This document shows positions 55,179 to 64,000 of a DNA stretch of 64,000 nucleotides, piece after piece. The position numbers were made by a program, and so were the translations under genes. The notes below the pieces were generated by a model, which did no database searches, was not told where the DNA came from, and saw only the letters and a program-made list of their open reading frames with translations. This DNA comes from Afifella aestuarii. Its GTDB lineage: Bacteria > Pseudomonadota > Alphaproteobacteria > Rhizobiales > Afifellaceae. The DNA lies in NCBI RefSeq assembly GCF_004023665.1, contig NZ_SAUF01000002.1, positions 496,001-560,000 on the forward strand, given 5' to 3'. Numbering within the stretch: the first letter of the stretch is position 1; every line of letters starts with the position of its first letter.

Positions 55179-56069
55179 ATGCAAGCGGAAGAGATATCAG
55201 GTCTGGCTGAGATCGCCGGCGATTACGAGGCGATCTTGTGCGACGTCTGGGGCGTCATCCATAACGGTGTCGCCGCACATCCCGGCGCCGTGGAGGCGCT
55301 GTGCCGTTTCCGCGAGAAGGGCGGACGCGTGGCGCTCATCACCAATGCGCCGCGTCCGAACGGTCCGGTCCGCGAGCAGCTTCTGGCGCTCGGCTGCCCC
55401 GATGACGCCTATGACGCGATCGTCACCTCCGGCGACGTGACCCGCCAGGCGATCTCCGGATACGCCAAGAAGGGCGGCATCTGCCATATCGGTCCCGACC
55501 GGGATCTGTCGCTCTATGACGGGCTCGACGTGACCTTGGTGGGCCCCGACGAGGCGGTCGCCATCAGCTGCACGGGCCTGTCGGAAGACGACGTCGAAAC
55601 GCCCGACGATTATCGCCCGCTCCTGGAAAGACTTGCCGGGCGTGGCATTCCGATGGTCTGCGCCAATCCCGACGTCGTTGTTGAACGCGGCGGCACCCTC
55701 GTCTGGTGCGCCGGTGCGCTCGCCGAGCTTTATGAAGAACTCGGCTGCGAGGTGATCCTCGTCGGCAAGCCCTTTGCGCCGATGTACGATGCGGCCTTGG
55801 CGACCCTCGGCCATCCGTCCCGCGAAAAAGTTCTGGCGATCGGCGACGCCTTCAACACCGATATCCGCGGAGCCAACCAGGCGGGCATCGACTGCCTGAT
55901 GGTGACGGCCGGCATTCATGCCCATGAATTCGGCCATCCCGAAAAGCCGGATCTCGACAAGGTGCGCAGCCGCCTCATCGAGGAAGAGCGCCATGTCGTG
56001 GCGTTCCTGCCGCGCCTCGTCTGGTCCGCCGGCGGTGCAGGCGCGACTTCGTCCGATCCTCTCCGCTGA
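55179..56069 (+). CDS. HAD-superfamily class IIA hydrolase (TIGR01459-like)
   Basis: A 296-aa cytosolic phosphatase-like protein. Motif I is ILCDVWGVIHNG (the second Asp is replaced by Trp, as is usual in this subgroup), motif II LITNAPRP, and motif III/IV KPFAPMYD and GDAFNTDIRGANQAG. The substrate is unknown. Start ATG 55179 (MQAEEISGLAEIAG); it is 11 nt before ribF. Confidence 0.88.
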   Translation: MQAEEISGLAEIAGDYEAILCDVWGVIHNGVAAHPGAVEALCRFREKGGRVALITNAPRPNGPVREQLLALGCPDDAYDAIVTSGDVTRQAISGYAKKGGICHIGPDRDLSLYDGLDVTLVGPDEAVAISCTGLSEDDVETPDDYRPLLERLAGRGIPMVCANPDVVVERGGTLVWCAGALAELYEELGCEVILVGKPFAPMYDAALATLGHPSREKVLAIGDAFNTDIRGANQAGIDCLMVTAGIHAHEFGHPEKPDLDKVRSRLIEEERHVVAFLPRLVWSAGGAGATSSDPLR

Positions 56070-56080
56070 TCTCTCGTCCG

Positions 56081-57100
56081 ATGCCGTCTTCGCCCGTTTC
56101 CATTGCGACCTTCGATTGCCTGCCAGACGAATGGCGAAATGCCGTCGTCGCGATCGGCAATTTCGACGGCATGCATCGCGGTCACCAGGCCGTGCTCGCA
56201 GCCGCCCAGGCGGAAGCGGAGCATCTCGGCGCGCCCTGCATCCTTCTCACCTTCGAGCCGCATCCGCGCTCCTTCTTCGCGCCCGACAAGCCGCTCTTCC
56301 GTCTGACGGAGCCTGTGATGCGGGCAAGTGTCGCCTCCGCCCTCGGCCTCAACGGTGTCGTCGTCGCGCATTTCGATGCGGCCTTCGCCGAAACCTCGGC
56401 GGAAGATTTCGTGCGTCGCTTCCTCATCGAGAAGCTTCAGCTGCGCCATGCCGTCACCGGCTATGATTTCCATTTCGGCCATCGTCGCCAGGGCACGCCG
56501 GAATTCCTGCAGCGTCAGGGTGTGCTTTCCTCTTTCGGCGTGACCGTCGTCGACAAGCACGGCGATGAAGAAGGGGCCGTCTCATCGAGCCGAATCCGCG
56601 CAGCTCTCGAGGAAGGTCGGGTCGAGGAGGCGCGTCAGCTTCTGGGCTGGACCTGGTCGGTGGCGGCGAAAGTCGTCCACGGCGACCGGCGTGGCCGCGA
56701 TCTGGGCTTTCCGACAGCCAATATGGTCCTGCCGACCTCCTGCGATCTGCGTCAGGGCATCTATGCGGTGCGCTACACCCGGCCGGACGGTCGGGTGCAT
56801 GATGGCGTCGCGAGTTTCGGCCGCCGCCCGACCTTCGACGACGGCGCCCCCAAGCTCGAGACGTTCCTGTTCGATTTCGAAGGCGATCTCTATGGCGAGA
56901 TGGGCCTCGTCTCGCTCGTCGATTGGATCCGCGCCGAGGAGCGCTTCGATTCCATCGAGGCTCTGGTGGCGCAGATGAACGAGGACGCGTCGACCGCGCG
57001 CAGGATTTTGGCAAACCACCCCCTCGCTGATTTCGATCGCCGCATCGCCGCGGACTGGCCGCGCATCGAGGGGGAAGCTGAAGCTCTCGGGCTCGCCTGA
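56081..57100 (+). CDS. ribF: Bifunctional riboflavin kinase / FAD synthetase
   Basis: A 339-aa enzyme that makes FMN and then FAD from riboflavin and ATP. The FAD synthetase half has AIGNFDGMHRGHQAVL near residue 24 and the later SSSRIRAALEEG; the kinase half has GDRRGRDLGFPTANM and GVASFGRRPTFDDG. It follows the HAD hydrolase gene closely. Confidence 0.95.
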   Translation: MPSSPVSIATFDCLPDEWRNAVVAIGNFDGMHRGHQAVLAAAQAEAEHLGAPCILLTFEPHPRSFFAPDKPLFRLTEPVMRASVASALGLNGVVVAHFDAAFAETSAEDFVRRFLIEKLQLRHAVTGYDFHFGHRRQGTPEFLQRQGVLSSFGVTVVDKHGDEEGAVSSSRIRAALEEGRVEEARQLLGWTWSVAAKVVHGDRRGRDLGFPTANMVLPTSCDLRQGIYAVRYTRPDGRVHDGVASFGRRPTFDDGAPKLETFLFDFEGDLYGEMGLVSLVDWIRAEERFDSIEALVAQMNEDASTARRILANHPLADFDRRIAADWPRIEGEAEALGLA

Positions 57101-57216
57101 CCCCTATTCGCTGAGCACGTTTCCCTTCAGCGTATCTTCGACGCGTCATAATCCTCGCAATCGGCTGGGCGGTCCTTATGGTGAACCGCTCATATGTCTG
57201 CCGCTGCGGAGGTTTG

Positions 57217-58077
57217 ATGATGCGTTTCTGGCATTTGGTCCTCGTGACCGCTTCGCTCCTTCTGGCTCCGCTGGCCGTCGGCGCCGGTCCCGCGGACGCC
57301 GGTCCCTCGAGCGATCCGGATCTCTACGAGGCGCAAACGATCGTCACCGGGGAGCGCGAGGAGACGCGGCTTCCGGCGTTCGAGGAGTGCCTTCTGAAGG
57401 TTCTCGTCAAAGTCTCCGGCGCGCCCATCGCGCGCGGCGATCCTCGCGTTCCAGAACTCCTCGCCACAGCGCCCTCCTTCGTCCGTGCCTACCGCTATCA
57501 CGACCGCATGGAAGGAATCCCGCATCACGACGAGCAGGGCTCGCGCGACCGCCCCTATGATCTCACGGTCAGCTTCGATGCGGCGAAGATCGACGCCGCG
57601 CTCAACGGCCTTGGCTATGAAGCCTGGCTTGACCGGCCGACGCTTGCTGTTCTGGTCGCGGTTCTTACCGAAGGCCGGCGGTATCTTCTGACGCGCGACG
57701 GCAAGCGAGGCATCGATCAGAAGGACGCGCTGGAAGCTGCGGCGCACCAATACGGGCTTGCGATCGTTCTGCCCGCGCAATCCATCCTGGAGGAAAAGGA
57801 CGCTGTCTCCGTGCCTTCGGGGGAGGGCGAGATGGAAGATCTCCGCCCGTTTGCGAGCGCGCTCGAGACGGAGGTCGCCCTTGGCGGGTCGATCGCCTGG
57901 GACGCGACGGCGCTCGGCTGGAAGGCCAAGTGGCATCTCCAAACTGCCGAGGGCGCGACGGCCGACTGGCAGGTCGCTGGCGTGAGCTTCGACGATGCGT
58001 TTCGCAATGCCATGGCGGGAGCCGCCGCGATGCTGTCCGGCCATGCCGATGAAGCGGCGGGCCTGGAAAGGAAGTGA
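57217..58077 (+). CDS. DUF2066 family secreted protein
   Basis: A 286-aa protein with a signal peptide (VLVTASLLLAPLAVGAGPADA region). The conserved part (LLKVLVKVSGAPIARGDPRVPEL, then YHDRMEGIPHHDEQGSRDRPYDLTV in pieces) is DUF2066; function unknown. GGAGG stands 5-8 nt before two consecutive ATGs at 57217 and 57220. Single gene between ribF and ileS. Confidence 0.85.
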   Translation: MMRFWHLVLVTASLLLAPLAVGAGPADAGPSSDPDLYEAQTIVTGEREETRLPAFEECLLKVLVKVSGAPIARGDPRVPELLATAPSFVRAYRYHDRMEGIPHHDEQGSRDRPYDLTVSFDAAKIDAALNGLGYEAWLDRPTLAVLVAVLTEGRRYLLTRDGKRGIDQKDALEAAAHQYGLAIVLPAQSILEEKDAVSVPSGEGEMEDLRPFASALETEVALGGSIAWDATALGWKAKWHLQTAEGATADWQVAGVSFDDAFRNAMAGAAAMLSGHADEAAGLERK

Positions 58078-58318
58078 ACTCCCGCTCCGGCGCAAGCGTC
58101 TCCGCCTCTCGTTCTTCCACTGTCGCGCACGGGCTGCGCCAGCGGCTTTTCATCGCCGCGGCTCTCGGTTACAAGCCGCCCCATGCGAGCCGAGATCATA
58201 GCCCTTCTGCGAATTAGCCGCCCGGCCTCTGTCTGAGAGGTCGGGAAGCGCATTGCCGGGCCGCGATCGCATTCGATCGACGCGCTTTTTCATAGAATTC
58301 TGAGCTCAGGATATGACG

Positions 58319-61237
58319 ATGAGCGACCAAAAAGCCGCCGCGAACGAGGCGGAGCGAGATTATTCGAAGACCCTGTTTCTGCCGAAGACCGACTTCCCCA
58401 TGCGCGCCGGCCTCCCCAAGAAGGAGCCGGAAATCCTCGCGCGCTGGGAGAAGATGGATCTCTATAAGCGCCAGCGCGAGGAGGCCTCGGGGCGGGAGAA
58501 ATACGTCCTGCATGACGGCCCTCCCTACGCCAACGGCAACATCCATATCGGCACGGGTCTCAACAAGATCCTGAAGGACGTCATCGTGCGCTCGCGCCAG
58601 ATGATGGGCTTCGACGCCAATTACGTGCCCGGCTGGGACTGCCACGGCCTGCCGATCGAGTGGAAGGTCGAGGAAAACCTGCGCGCCAAGGGCCAGTCGA
58701 AGGATTCCGTCGACAAAGTCGAATTGCGCCGGATGTGCCGCGACTTCGCCACCCACTGGGTCGGCGTCCAGTCCGAGGAGTTTCAGCGGCTCGGCGTCAT
58801 CGGCGACTTCAAGGATCCGTATCTGACGATGAGCTTCGATGCCGAGGCGGTCATCGCCGAGGAATTGCTGAAGTTCGCCGGCTCCGGTCAGCTTTACCGT
58901 GGCTCCAAGCCGGTGATGTGGTCGGTTGTGGAGAAGACGGCGCTCGCCGAGGCCGAGGTCGAGTATCACGATTACGAATCCGACACGATCTGGGTGAAGT
59001 TCCCAGTGCTTGGGGACGGGCCGCTTGCCGGCGCTTCCGTCGTCATCTGGACGACGACGCCCTGGACGATGCCCGGCAACCGTGCCGTCGCCTATTCGCC
59101 GCGCATCTCTTACGGCCTCTATGAGGTGACGCAGGCGCCGGAAGAGAACTGGGCGAAGGTCGGCGACCGCCTGGTGCTGGCCGACGTTCTGGCGGCCGAC
59201 GTCTTCAAGAATGCGCGCGTCGAGGCCTATGAGCGCCGCGGCGATGTCGACCCGGCGTCGATCGCGCGCTGCGCCCATCCGTTCCGCGATTCCGGCCTCG
59301 GCGGCTATCAGTTCGACGTGCCGATGATGGCCGGCGAGCATGTGACGGAGGATACGGGTACGGGCTTCGTCCACACCGCCCCCGGTCACGGCCGCGAAGA
59401 CTTCGACGTGTGGATGGAAAAGGCGAGCGAGCTCCGCCGCGAGGGCATCGACACCACGATCCCCTATACGGTCGACGAGAACGGCGCCTTCACACCCGAT
59501 GCGCCGGGTTTCGAAGGCGTGCGCGTCATCGACGACAAGGGCAAGAAGGGCGACGCCAACAAGGTTGTCATCGAGGCACTCGTGAAGGCGGGGCGGCTTC
59601 TCGCCCGCGGCCGACTGAAGCACCAATATCCGCATTCCTGGCGCTCCAAGAAGCCGGTCATCTTCCGCAACACGCCGCAATGGTTCGTCTATATGGACGA
59701 GCCGATCGAAGGCAGCGAAACGTTGCGTGCGCGCGCTCTCGAGGCGATCGAGGCGACGCGCTTCTATCCGGCCGCCGGCAAGAACCGCCTCAAGGGCATG
59801 ATCGAGCATCGCCCGGACTGGGTCCTGTCGCGTCAGCGCGCCTGGGGCGTGCCGATCGCCGTCTTCGTGAACAAGGAGACGGGTGCCCTGTTGCGCAACG
59901 ACGAGGTCGATGCCCGCATCGTCTCCGTCTTCCGCGAGGAAGGGGCCGACGCCTGGTTCAAGGAAGGCGCAAAAGCACGCTTCCTCGACGGCCTGGTGGA
60001 GGATGCGGAGGCCTGGGAGAAGGTCGACGACATCCTCGACGTGTGGTTCGATTCCGGCTCCACCCATGCGTTCGTCCTGCGCAAGCGGGCGGATCTCAAA
60101 TGGCCGGCAGATGTCTATCTCGAAGGCTCCGACCAGCATCGCGGCTGGTTCCATTCCTCGCTCCTGGAGAGCTGCGGCACCAATGGCCGTGCGCCCTACG
60201 ACGCCGTGGTGACGCATGGCTTCGTCATGGCCGAGGACGGCCGCAAAATGTCGAAGTCTCTCGGCAATCAGGTGACGCCGCAGCAGGTGATCGAGCAATC
60301 GGGCGCCGACATTCTGCGCCTGTGGGTCGTCTCCTCGGATTATTCGGAGGATTTGAGGATCGGTCCGGAAATCCTGAAGACGAACGCCGATTCCTACCGC
60401 AAGCTGCGCAACACCATCCGCTGGATGCTGGGCTCGCTCGCCCATTTCCGCCCGGAGGAGCGGGTTGAACCCGCCGACATGCCGGAGCTGGAGCGGCTCA
60501 TCCTGTCGGAGCTCGTGCGTCTGGAGAAGACGGTGACGAGCGCCTACGAGGTCTTCGACTTCAAGCGCGCCTTCTTCGCCATCTTCAACTTCATGACCAT
60601 CGACCTGTCGTCGGAATATTTCGATATCCGCAAGGATGCGCTCTATTGCGATCCGGCGTCGTCACTCCGCCGCCGCGCGGCGCTGACGGTCATCGACCGG
60701 CTCTTCGATGCGCTCGTCAAATGGCTGGCGCCGCTGCTGCCGTTCACGGCGGAGGAGGCCTGGATGGCCCGCTTCGGCGAGGATGCCTGTGTCCATCTCG
60801 AACTCTTCCCGCAGATCCCGGCCCAATGGCGCAACGAGGCGCTCGAAGAGCGCTGGGAGCGGATCTGGACGGTGCGTCGCGTCGTCATGGGCGCGCTCGA
60901 AGTGGAGCGGCGCGAGAAGCGTATCGGCTCGTCTCTGGAGGCGGCGCCGATCGTCCATGTCGCCGACGAAGAGCTGCTTGCGATCTTGAAGGAGATCGAT
61001 CTCGCCGAGATCGCCATCACCTCGGGAGCCGTCCTGGAACTCGGAGACGGGCCGGCGGAAGCCTTCCGGCTCGCCGATATCCCGGGTGTCGCCGTCGTCC
61101 CGGCGAAGGCGGAAGGGCGCAAATGCGCCCGCTCCTGGAAGATCACGCCGGAGGTCGGCGCCGATCCCGAATATCCCGACATCACGCCGCGCGATGCGGC
61201 CGCGATGCGCGAATGGGAAAAGGCACAGGCCGCGTGA
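58319..61237 (+). CDS. ileS: Isoleucyl-tRNA synthetase
   Basis: A 972-aa class I synthetase. HIGH-type motif [11 protein letters not shown], editing domain ([15 protein letters not shown]) and KMSKS ([12 protein letters not shown]) are all present. The C-terminal zinc finger is reduced: KCARSWK keeps one Cys and the second CxxC is absent. AGGA lies at proper distance from ATG 58319; ATG 58313 is two codons upstream. lspA follows. Confidence 0.96.
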   Translation: MSDQKAAANEAERDYSKTLFLPKTDFPMRAGLPKKEPEILARWEKMDLYKRQREEASGREKYVLHDGPPYANGNIHIGTGLNKILKDVIVRSRQMMGFDANYVPGWDCHGLPIEWKVEENLRAKGQSKDSVDKVELRRMCRDFATHWVGVQSEEFQRLGVIGDFKDPYLTMSFDAEAVIAEELLKFAGSGQLYRGSKPVMWSVVEKTALAEAEVEYHDYESDTIWVKFPVLGDGPLAGASVVIWTTTPWTMPGNRAVAYSPRISYGLYEVTQAPEENWAKVGDRLVLADVLAADVFKNARVEAYERRGDVDPASIARCAHPFRDSGLGGYQFDVPMMAGEHVTEDTGTGFVHTAPGHGREDFDVWMEKASELRREGIDTTIPYTVDENGAFTPDAPGFEGVRVIDDKGKKGDANKVVIEALVKAGRLLARGRLKHQYPHSWRSKKPVIFRNTPQWFVYMDEPIEGSETLRARALEAIEATRFYPAAGKNRLKGMIEHRPDWVLSRQRAWGVPIAVFVNKETGALLRNDEVDARIVSVFREEGADAWFKEGAKARFLDGLVEDAEAWEKVDDILDVWFDSGSTHAFVLRKRADLKWPADVYLEGSDQHRGWFHSSLLESCGTNGRAPYDAVVTHGFVMAEDGRKMSKSLGNQVTPQQVIEQSGADILRLWVVSSDYSEDLRIGPEILKTNADSYRKLRNTIRWMLGSLAHFRPEERVEPADMPELERLILSELVRLEKTVTSAYEVFDFKRAFFAIFNFMTIDLSSEYFDIRKDALYCDPASSLRRRAALTVIDRLFDALVKWLAPLLPFTAEEAWMARFGEDACVHLELFPQIPAQWRNEALEERWERIWTVRRVVMGALEVERREKRIGSSLEAAPIVHVADEELLAILKEIDLAEIAITSGAVLELGDGPAEAFRLADIPGVAVVPAKAEGRKCARSWKITPEVGADPEYPDITPRDAAAMREWEKAQAA

Positions 61238-61337
61238 CGCTGGCACAGCCGATCACTTTGGCGGCGACGGGACTTGGGGTTCCGGTCGCCGCCGAAAACC
61301 CGGTTGCCGAAGGCCCGGTTGCTGGAAGGAAGGCCGC

Positions 61338-61823
61338 ATGACGCCCTTCCGCTTCGGCGTTCTTGTTGCCGTGCTCGCGGCCATTCTCGATCAGGCGCAC
61401 AAGGCTTTCATGCTCGGGCCCTATGCGATTGCCGAGAAGGGGCGCGTGGCGCTGACGCCGTTCCTCGATCTCATCCTCGTCTGGAACCGCGGCGTCAGCT
61501 ACGGCCTCTTCACGCAGGAAAGCGACATCGGACGCTGGCTGCTCGTCGGTGTCGGATTGATCGGGGCGGCGGTGTTTTTCTACTGGCTGACGAAACTCGA
61601 TCGGTTTCTGTCCGCGATTTCCGTGGGCCTCATCATCGGTGGGGCGATCGGCAACGTCATCGACCGCCTGCGCTTCGGTGCGGTGGCCGATTTCTTCCTG
61701 TTCCATATCGGCAGTTTTCAATGGTACGTCTTCAACCTCGCCGATGTGTGGATCGTCGCGGGGGTGATCGGCATGCTTCTCGCATGGGCGACCGAGCGCC
61801 CTGAAAATGCCAAACAAACGTGA
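61338..61823 (+). CDS. lspA: Lipoprotein signal peptidase
   Basis: A 161-aa inner-membrane aspartyl protease with four helices that removes signal peptides from prolipoproteins. The probable catalytic Asp are D118 (GAVADFF) and D136 (NLADVWIV), next to the conserved GGAIGNVIDRL. GGAAGGAAGG precedes the ATG. The next gene is a lipoprotein. Confidence 0.94.
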   Translation: MTPFRFGVLVAVLAAILDQAHKAFMLGPYAIAEKGRVALTPFLDLILVWNRGVSYGLFTQESDIGRWLLVGVGLIGAAVFFYWLTKLDRFLSAISVGLIIGGAIGNVIDRLRFGAVADFFLFHIGSFQWYVFNLADVWIVAGVIGMLLAWATERPENAKQT

Positions 61824-61924
61824 AAGGCGGGCTCCTGTCGACGGATAGGGGCCTTATGCTATAAGCCGCGTCCATCTTGGCCGGCAAAGATTCCTGTCGA
61901 GCGATGGGGCAAGGGGTAGAGTTG

Positions 61925-62578
61925 ATGGCGAATTCAGCGGCGGAAACCGCAAAGCGGCTCGTGCCGGCATCCATCGCCCTGGCAATGGGCGCGATGCTGC
62001 TGGGCGGCTGTCCGGGCAGGACCTACGGCACCGGCGAGGCGCCCGAAATGGCGATCTTTTCCGAAGTGGCTGCCGTCGGCAACCTTGGCGGCAAGGACAA
62101 GAAGCCGATCGATTATCGGCCGCGCTCGCCGCTCGTCATGCCGCCGAGCGCCGAGTTGCGGCCACCCGAGCCCGAGGCCGGGGTGCGTACAGCGAATTGG
62201 CCGACGGGCCCGCAGCCCAATGCCTCCGCGGTTGCCCTCAACCCGGCCGATCCCGACAACAATATCGCCCGGGACGACATGTCTCCGGAATATGTGTCGA
62301 GCCTGAAGCCGTTGAGCGGGATGGCCCGCAAGCGTCAGCCGGGTGAGCGCGAAGACGATGCCGAGATCGGCGTCAAATACGATCTCGTTCGCAACCGGCA
62401 GGCCGCCAAGGACGTCAAGGAAAAGATGGCCGAGGCCAAAGGCGTCGGCATCACCGAGCGGCGCTATCTGACGGATCCGCCCGAGGCCTATCGCGAGCCC
62501 GCCGAGACCGCCCCGGTCGATCCGGAGGCGACGGGCGGAAAGAAGAAGGGCAACTTCTTCACCCGGATGTTCAAGTAG
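61925..62578 (+). CDS. Lipoprotein of unknown function (DUF3035-like pattern)
   Basis: A 217-aa product. The signal sequence ends in the lipobox LGGC near residue 29, so it is lipidated. The middle part (YRPRSPLVMPPSAELRPPEP) resembles the pattern of alphaproteobacterial DUF3035 lipoproteins; I am not certain. The C-terminus is charged (GGKKKGNFFTRMF). It lies between lspA and mutL. Confidence 0.73.
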   Translation: MANSAAETAKRLVPASIALAMGAMLLGGCPGRTYGTGEAPEMAIFSEVAAVGNLGGKDKKPIDYRPRSPLVMPPSAELRPPEPEAGVRTANWPTGPQPNASAVALNPADPDNNIARDDMSPEYVSSLKPLSGMARKRQPGEREDDAEIGVKYDLVRNRQAAKDVKEKMAEAKGVGITERRYLTDPPEAYREPAETAPVDPEATGGKKKGNFFTRMFK

Positions 62579-62658
62579 CGCCATTCCGGCCTCAGCCGCC
62601 TTTTCAAACCGGACGGCCTTCGTCAGACTCGCTTTGGATTCGAAAGCGGAAACAGATC

Positions 62659-64000
62659 TTGGCCGTTCGCGCTCTTCCTGAGCATATCGTCAACCGCATC
62701 GCCGCCGGCGAGGTGATCGAGCGTCCTGCGAGCGTCGTCAAAGAGCTCGTAGAGAACGCCATCGACGCCGGTGCGCGGGCCGTCGAGGTTGTGACGAGCG
62801 CCGGCGGCAAGAGCCTCATCCGCGTCACCGACGACGGCGAGGGGATGTGCCGCGACGATCTCGTCGCCGCAGTCGACCGCCATTGCACCTCGAAGCTGCC
62901 GGACGACGACCTCGCCCACATCACCTCGCTCGGTTTCCGCGGCGAAGCGCTCGCCTCGATCGGCTCTGTTGCAAGGCTCTCGCTCGAAAGCCGGCACAAG
63001 AGCGAGGAGCATGGCTGGTCGATCCTCGTCGACGGTGGCCGCAAGGCCGAGCCGGTGCCGGCGGCCCGTGCGGCGGGGACGCAGGTTGAGGTGCGCGAGC
63101 TCTTTTTCGCGACACCCGCGCGGCTGAAATTCCTGCGCTCCGACCGCGCGGAGACCTCGGCCGTCACAGATCAGCTGCGCCGTATCGCGCTCGCCCATCC
63201 CGACATTCGTTTCACGCTCGCGGGCGGGGACCGCAAGACGCTCGACTGGGCGCCGCGCAAATCGCTGCTGCCGCGGCTCGGCGATATTCTGGGCGAGGAA
63301 TTCGCCGACAACGCCGTCCCGGTCGCGGCCGAAAAGGAGGGTGTGCGCCTGTCGGGCTTCATCGCCCTGCCGACCTACAACCGCGCCAATTCCCTGTCGC
63401 AATTCGTCGTCGTCAACGGCCGCTCTCTGCGCGACCGGCTGCTCGCCGGTGCAATCCGTGCCGCTTATGCCGACGTTCTCGCGCGCGACCGGCATGCGGT
63501 TCTGGCGCTCTTCCTGGAGCTGTCTCCGGAAGATCTCGACGTCAACGTGCATCCCGCGAAGGCTGAGGTGCGCTTCCGCGATTCAGGTCTCGTCCGGGGT
63601 CTCATCATCCGCGCCGTGCGCGAGGCTCTGGCCGAGCACGGCTTCCGTGCCGCTTCGACCGGCGGGGTGGAGACGCTTGAAGCGCTGCGCCGCTCGTCGG
63701 CGCGGCCGCAAGGCTGGTCGGGCGGCGCACAGCGTCCGTTCGGCTATGCGCCGAGTGCTCCCGCCGGCTGGCAGGGCTGGGCCGCGCCGGATCCGAGGGG
63801 CGAGGCTGAGGCCGCTTCGCCGACTTTCGCGATGGGCGAGGCCGAGCAGCCCGCGACCTTCACCTCGGGCTTTGGCGAAGGGACACAAGCCGCCTTCGTC
63901 GATGACCGTCCGAGCGCGGAATTCCGGCAGGTCGAGACGGGCGAGGCCGTGTCCTATCCGCTCGGAGCCGCGCGGGCGCAGATCCACGAGAATTACATTG
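62659..64000 (+). CDS. mutL: DNA mismatch repair protein MutL (5' part; runs off the right edge)
   Basis: 447 codons are in the window, open at the right end. The GHKL ATPase motifs are IAAGEVIERPASVVKELVENAID (in parts), TDDGEGM and GFRGEALASI, followed by the transducer domain and a Pro/Ala/Glu linker; the last codons (QIHENYI) begin the C-terminal dimer domain. The start is TTG at 62659 (MAVRALPEHIVNRI), as no ATG fits. MutL links MutS to downstream repair nucleases. Confidence 0.95.
   Translation, partial: MAVRALPEHIVNRIAAGEVIERPASVVKELVENAIDAGARAVEVVTSAGGKSLIRVTDDGEGMCRDDLVAAVDRHCTSKLPDDDLAHITSLGFRGEALASIGSVARLSLESRHKSEEHGWSILVDGGRKAEPVPAARAAGTQVEVRELFFATPARLKFLRSDRAETSAVTDQLRRIALAHPDIRFTLAGGDRKTLDWAPRKSLLPRLGDILGEEFADNAVPVAAEKEGVRLSGFIALPTYNRANSLSQFVVVNGRSLRDRLLAGAIRAAYADVLARDRHAVLALFLELSPEDLDVNVHPAKAEVRFRDSGLVRGLIIRAVREALAEHGFRAASTGGVETLEALRRSSARPQGWSGGAQRPFGYAPSAPAGWQGWAAPDPRGEAEAASPTFAMGEAEQPATFTSGFGEGTQAAFVDDRPSAEFRQVETGEAVSYPLGAARAQIHENYI

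Noticed and set aside
58214..60445. A 743-codon open frame on the minus strand
   Set aside because: It is antisense to ileS with its HIGH and KMSKS motifs; no recognisable domain in the antisense product.

Overview
The window looks like a chromosomal piece of an alphaproteobacterium, most likely of the order Hyphomicrobiales (Rhizobiales). Supporting signs are the high GC content, the hisS-hisZ-hisG order with a short HisG, a plant-type glutamate-cysteine ligase, a PdhS/PleC/DivJ-type soluble histidine kinase, an ileS-lspA-lipoprotein series, and a tRNA-His with G1:U72 and A73, a trait described for alphaproteobacteria.

Layout. (1) About 0.3-16.9 kb is an accessory region, almost entirely on the minus strand. 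Its core is an 11.3 kb tightly packed operon (11659 down to 374): a Res-like SF2 helicase-nuclease, a 34-codon ORF, an FRG-domain protein, an acidic protein, a 35-codon ORF, a PD-(D/E)XK nuclease, an unknown protein, a large beta-class DNA methyltransferase, two small proteins, and an SF1 helicase with a RelE-like N-terminus. Many junctions overlap as TGATG or ATGA. Further right lie an unknown 111-aa gene and a second operon: a GIY-YIG/DUF4357 protein, a DUF6634-like protein and a Lon-like AAA+ ATPase. Next come about 900 bp without a gene and tRNA-His, whose 3' end faces the accessory region, as expected if it served as an integration site. No integrase is in the window. (2) 17-31 kb is core genome: phasin, a very large PAS histidine kinase, a GGDEF cyclase, gshA, rsmE and xseA, plus small secreted or membrane proteins. 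(3) 28-36.3 kb holds an organic-acid oxidation block: LutABC-type lactate oxidation genes (minus), a c-type cytochrome, and glcDEF (plus). (4) 36-43 kb holds a secreted protein, an SDR, an XRE regulator divergent from an AI-2E family permease, three consecutive L,D-transpeptidases and tag. (5) 43-50 kb: hisS-hisZ-hisG, groES-groEL under a CIRCE element, and wrbA. (6) 50-64 kb: a DUF427 protein, an SDR lacking the catalytic Tyr, a paired M16 peptidase operon, a HAD hydrolase, ribF, a DUF2066 protein, ileS, lspA, a lipoprotein and the 5' part of mutL, which runs off the right edge.

The best candidate for a poorly described system is the composite restriction-modification operon at 374-11659. 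The end of the res gene, including its overlap with the next start codon, appears a second time just before the PD-(D/E)XK gene. The FRG and acidic-protein genes lie between the two copies, so they look like a cassette inserted into an older res/nuclease junction. A second candidate is the GIY-YIG/DUF6634/AAA+ operon. All functional statements come from reading motifs in the sequence; no database search was run.
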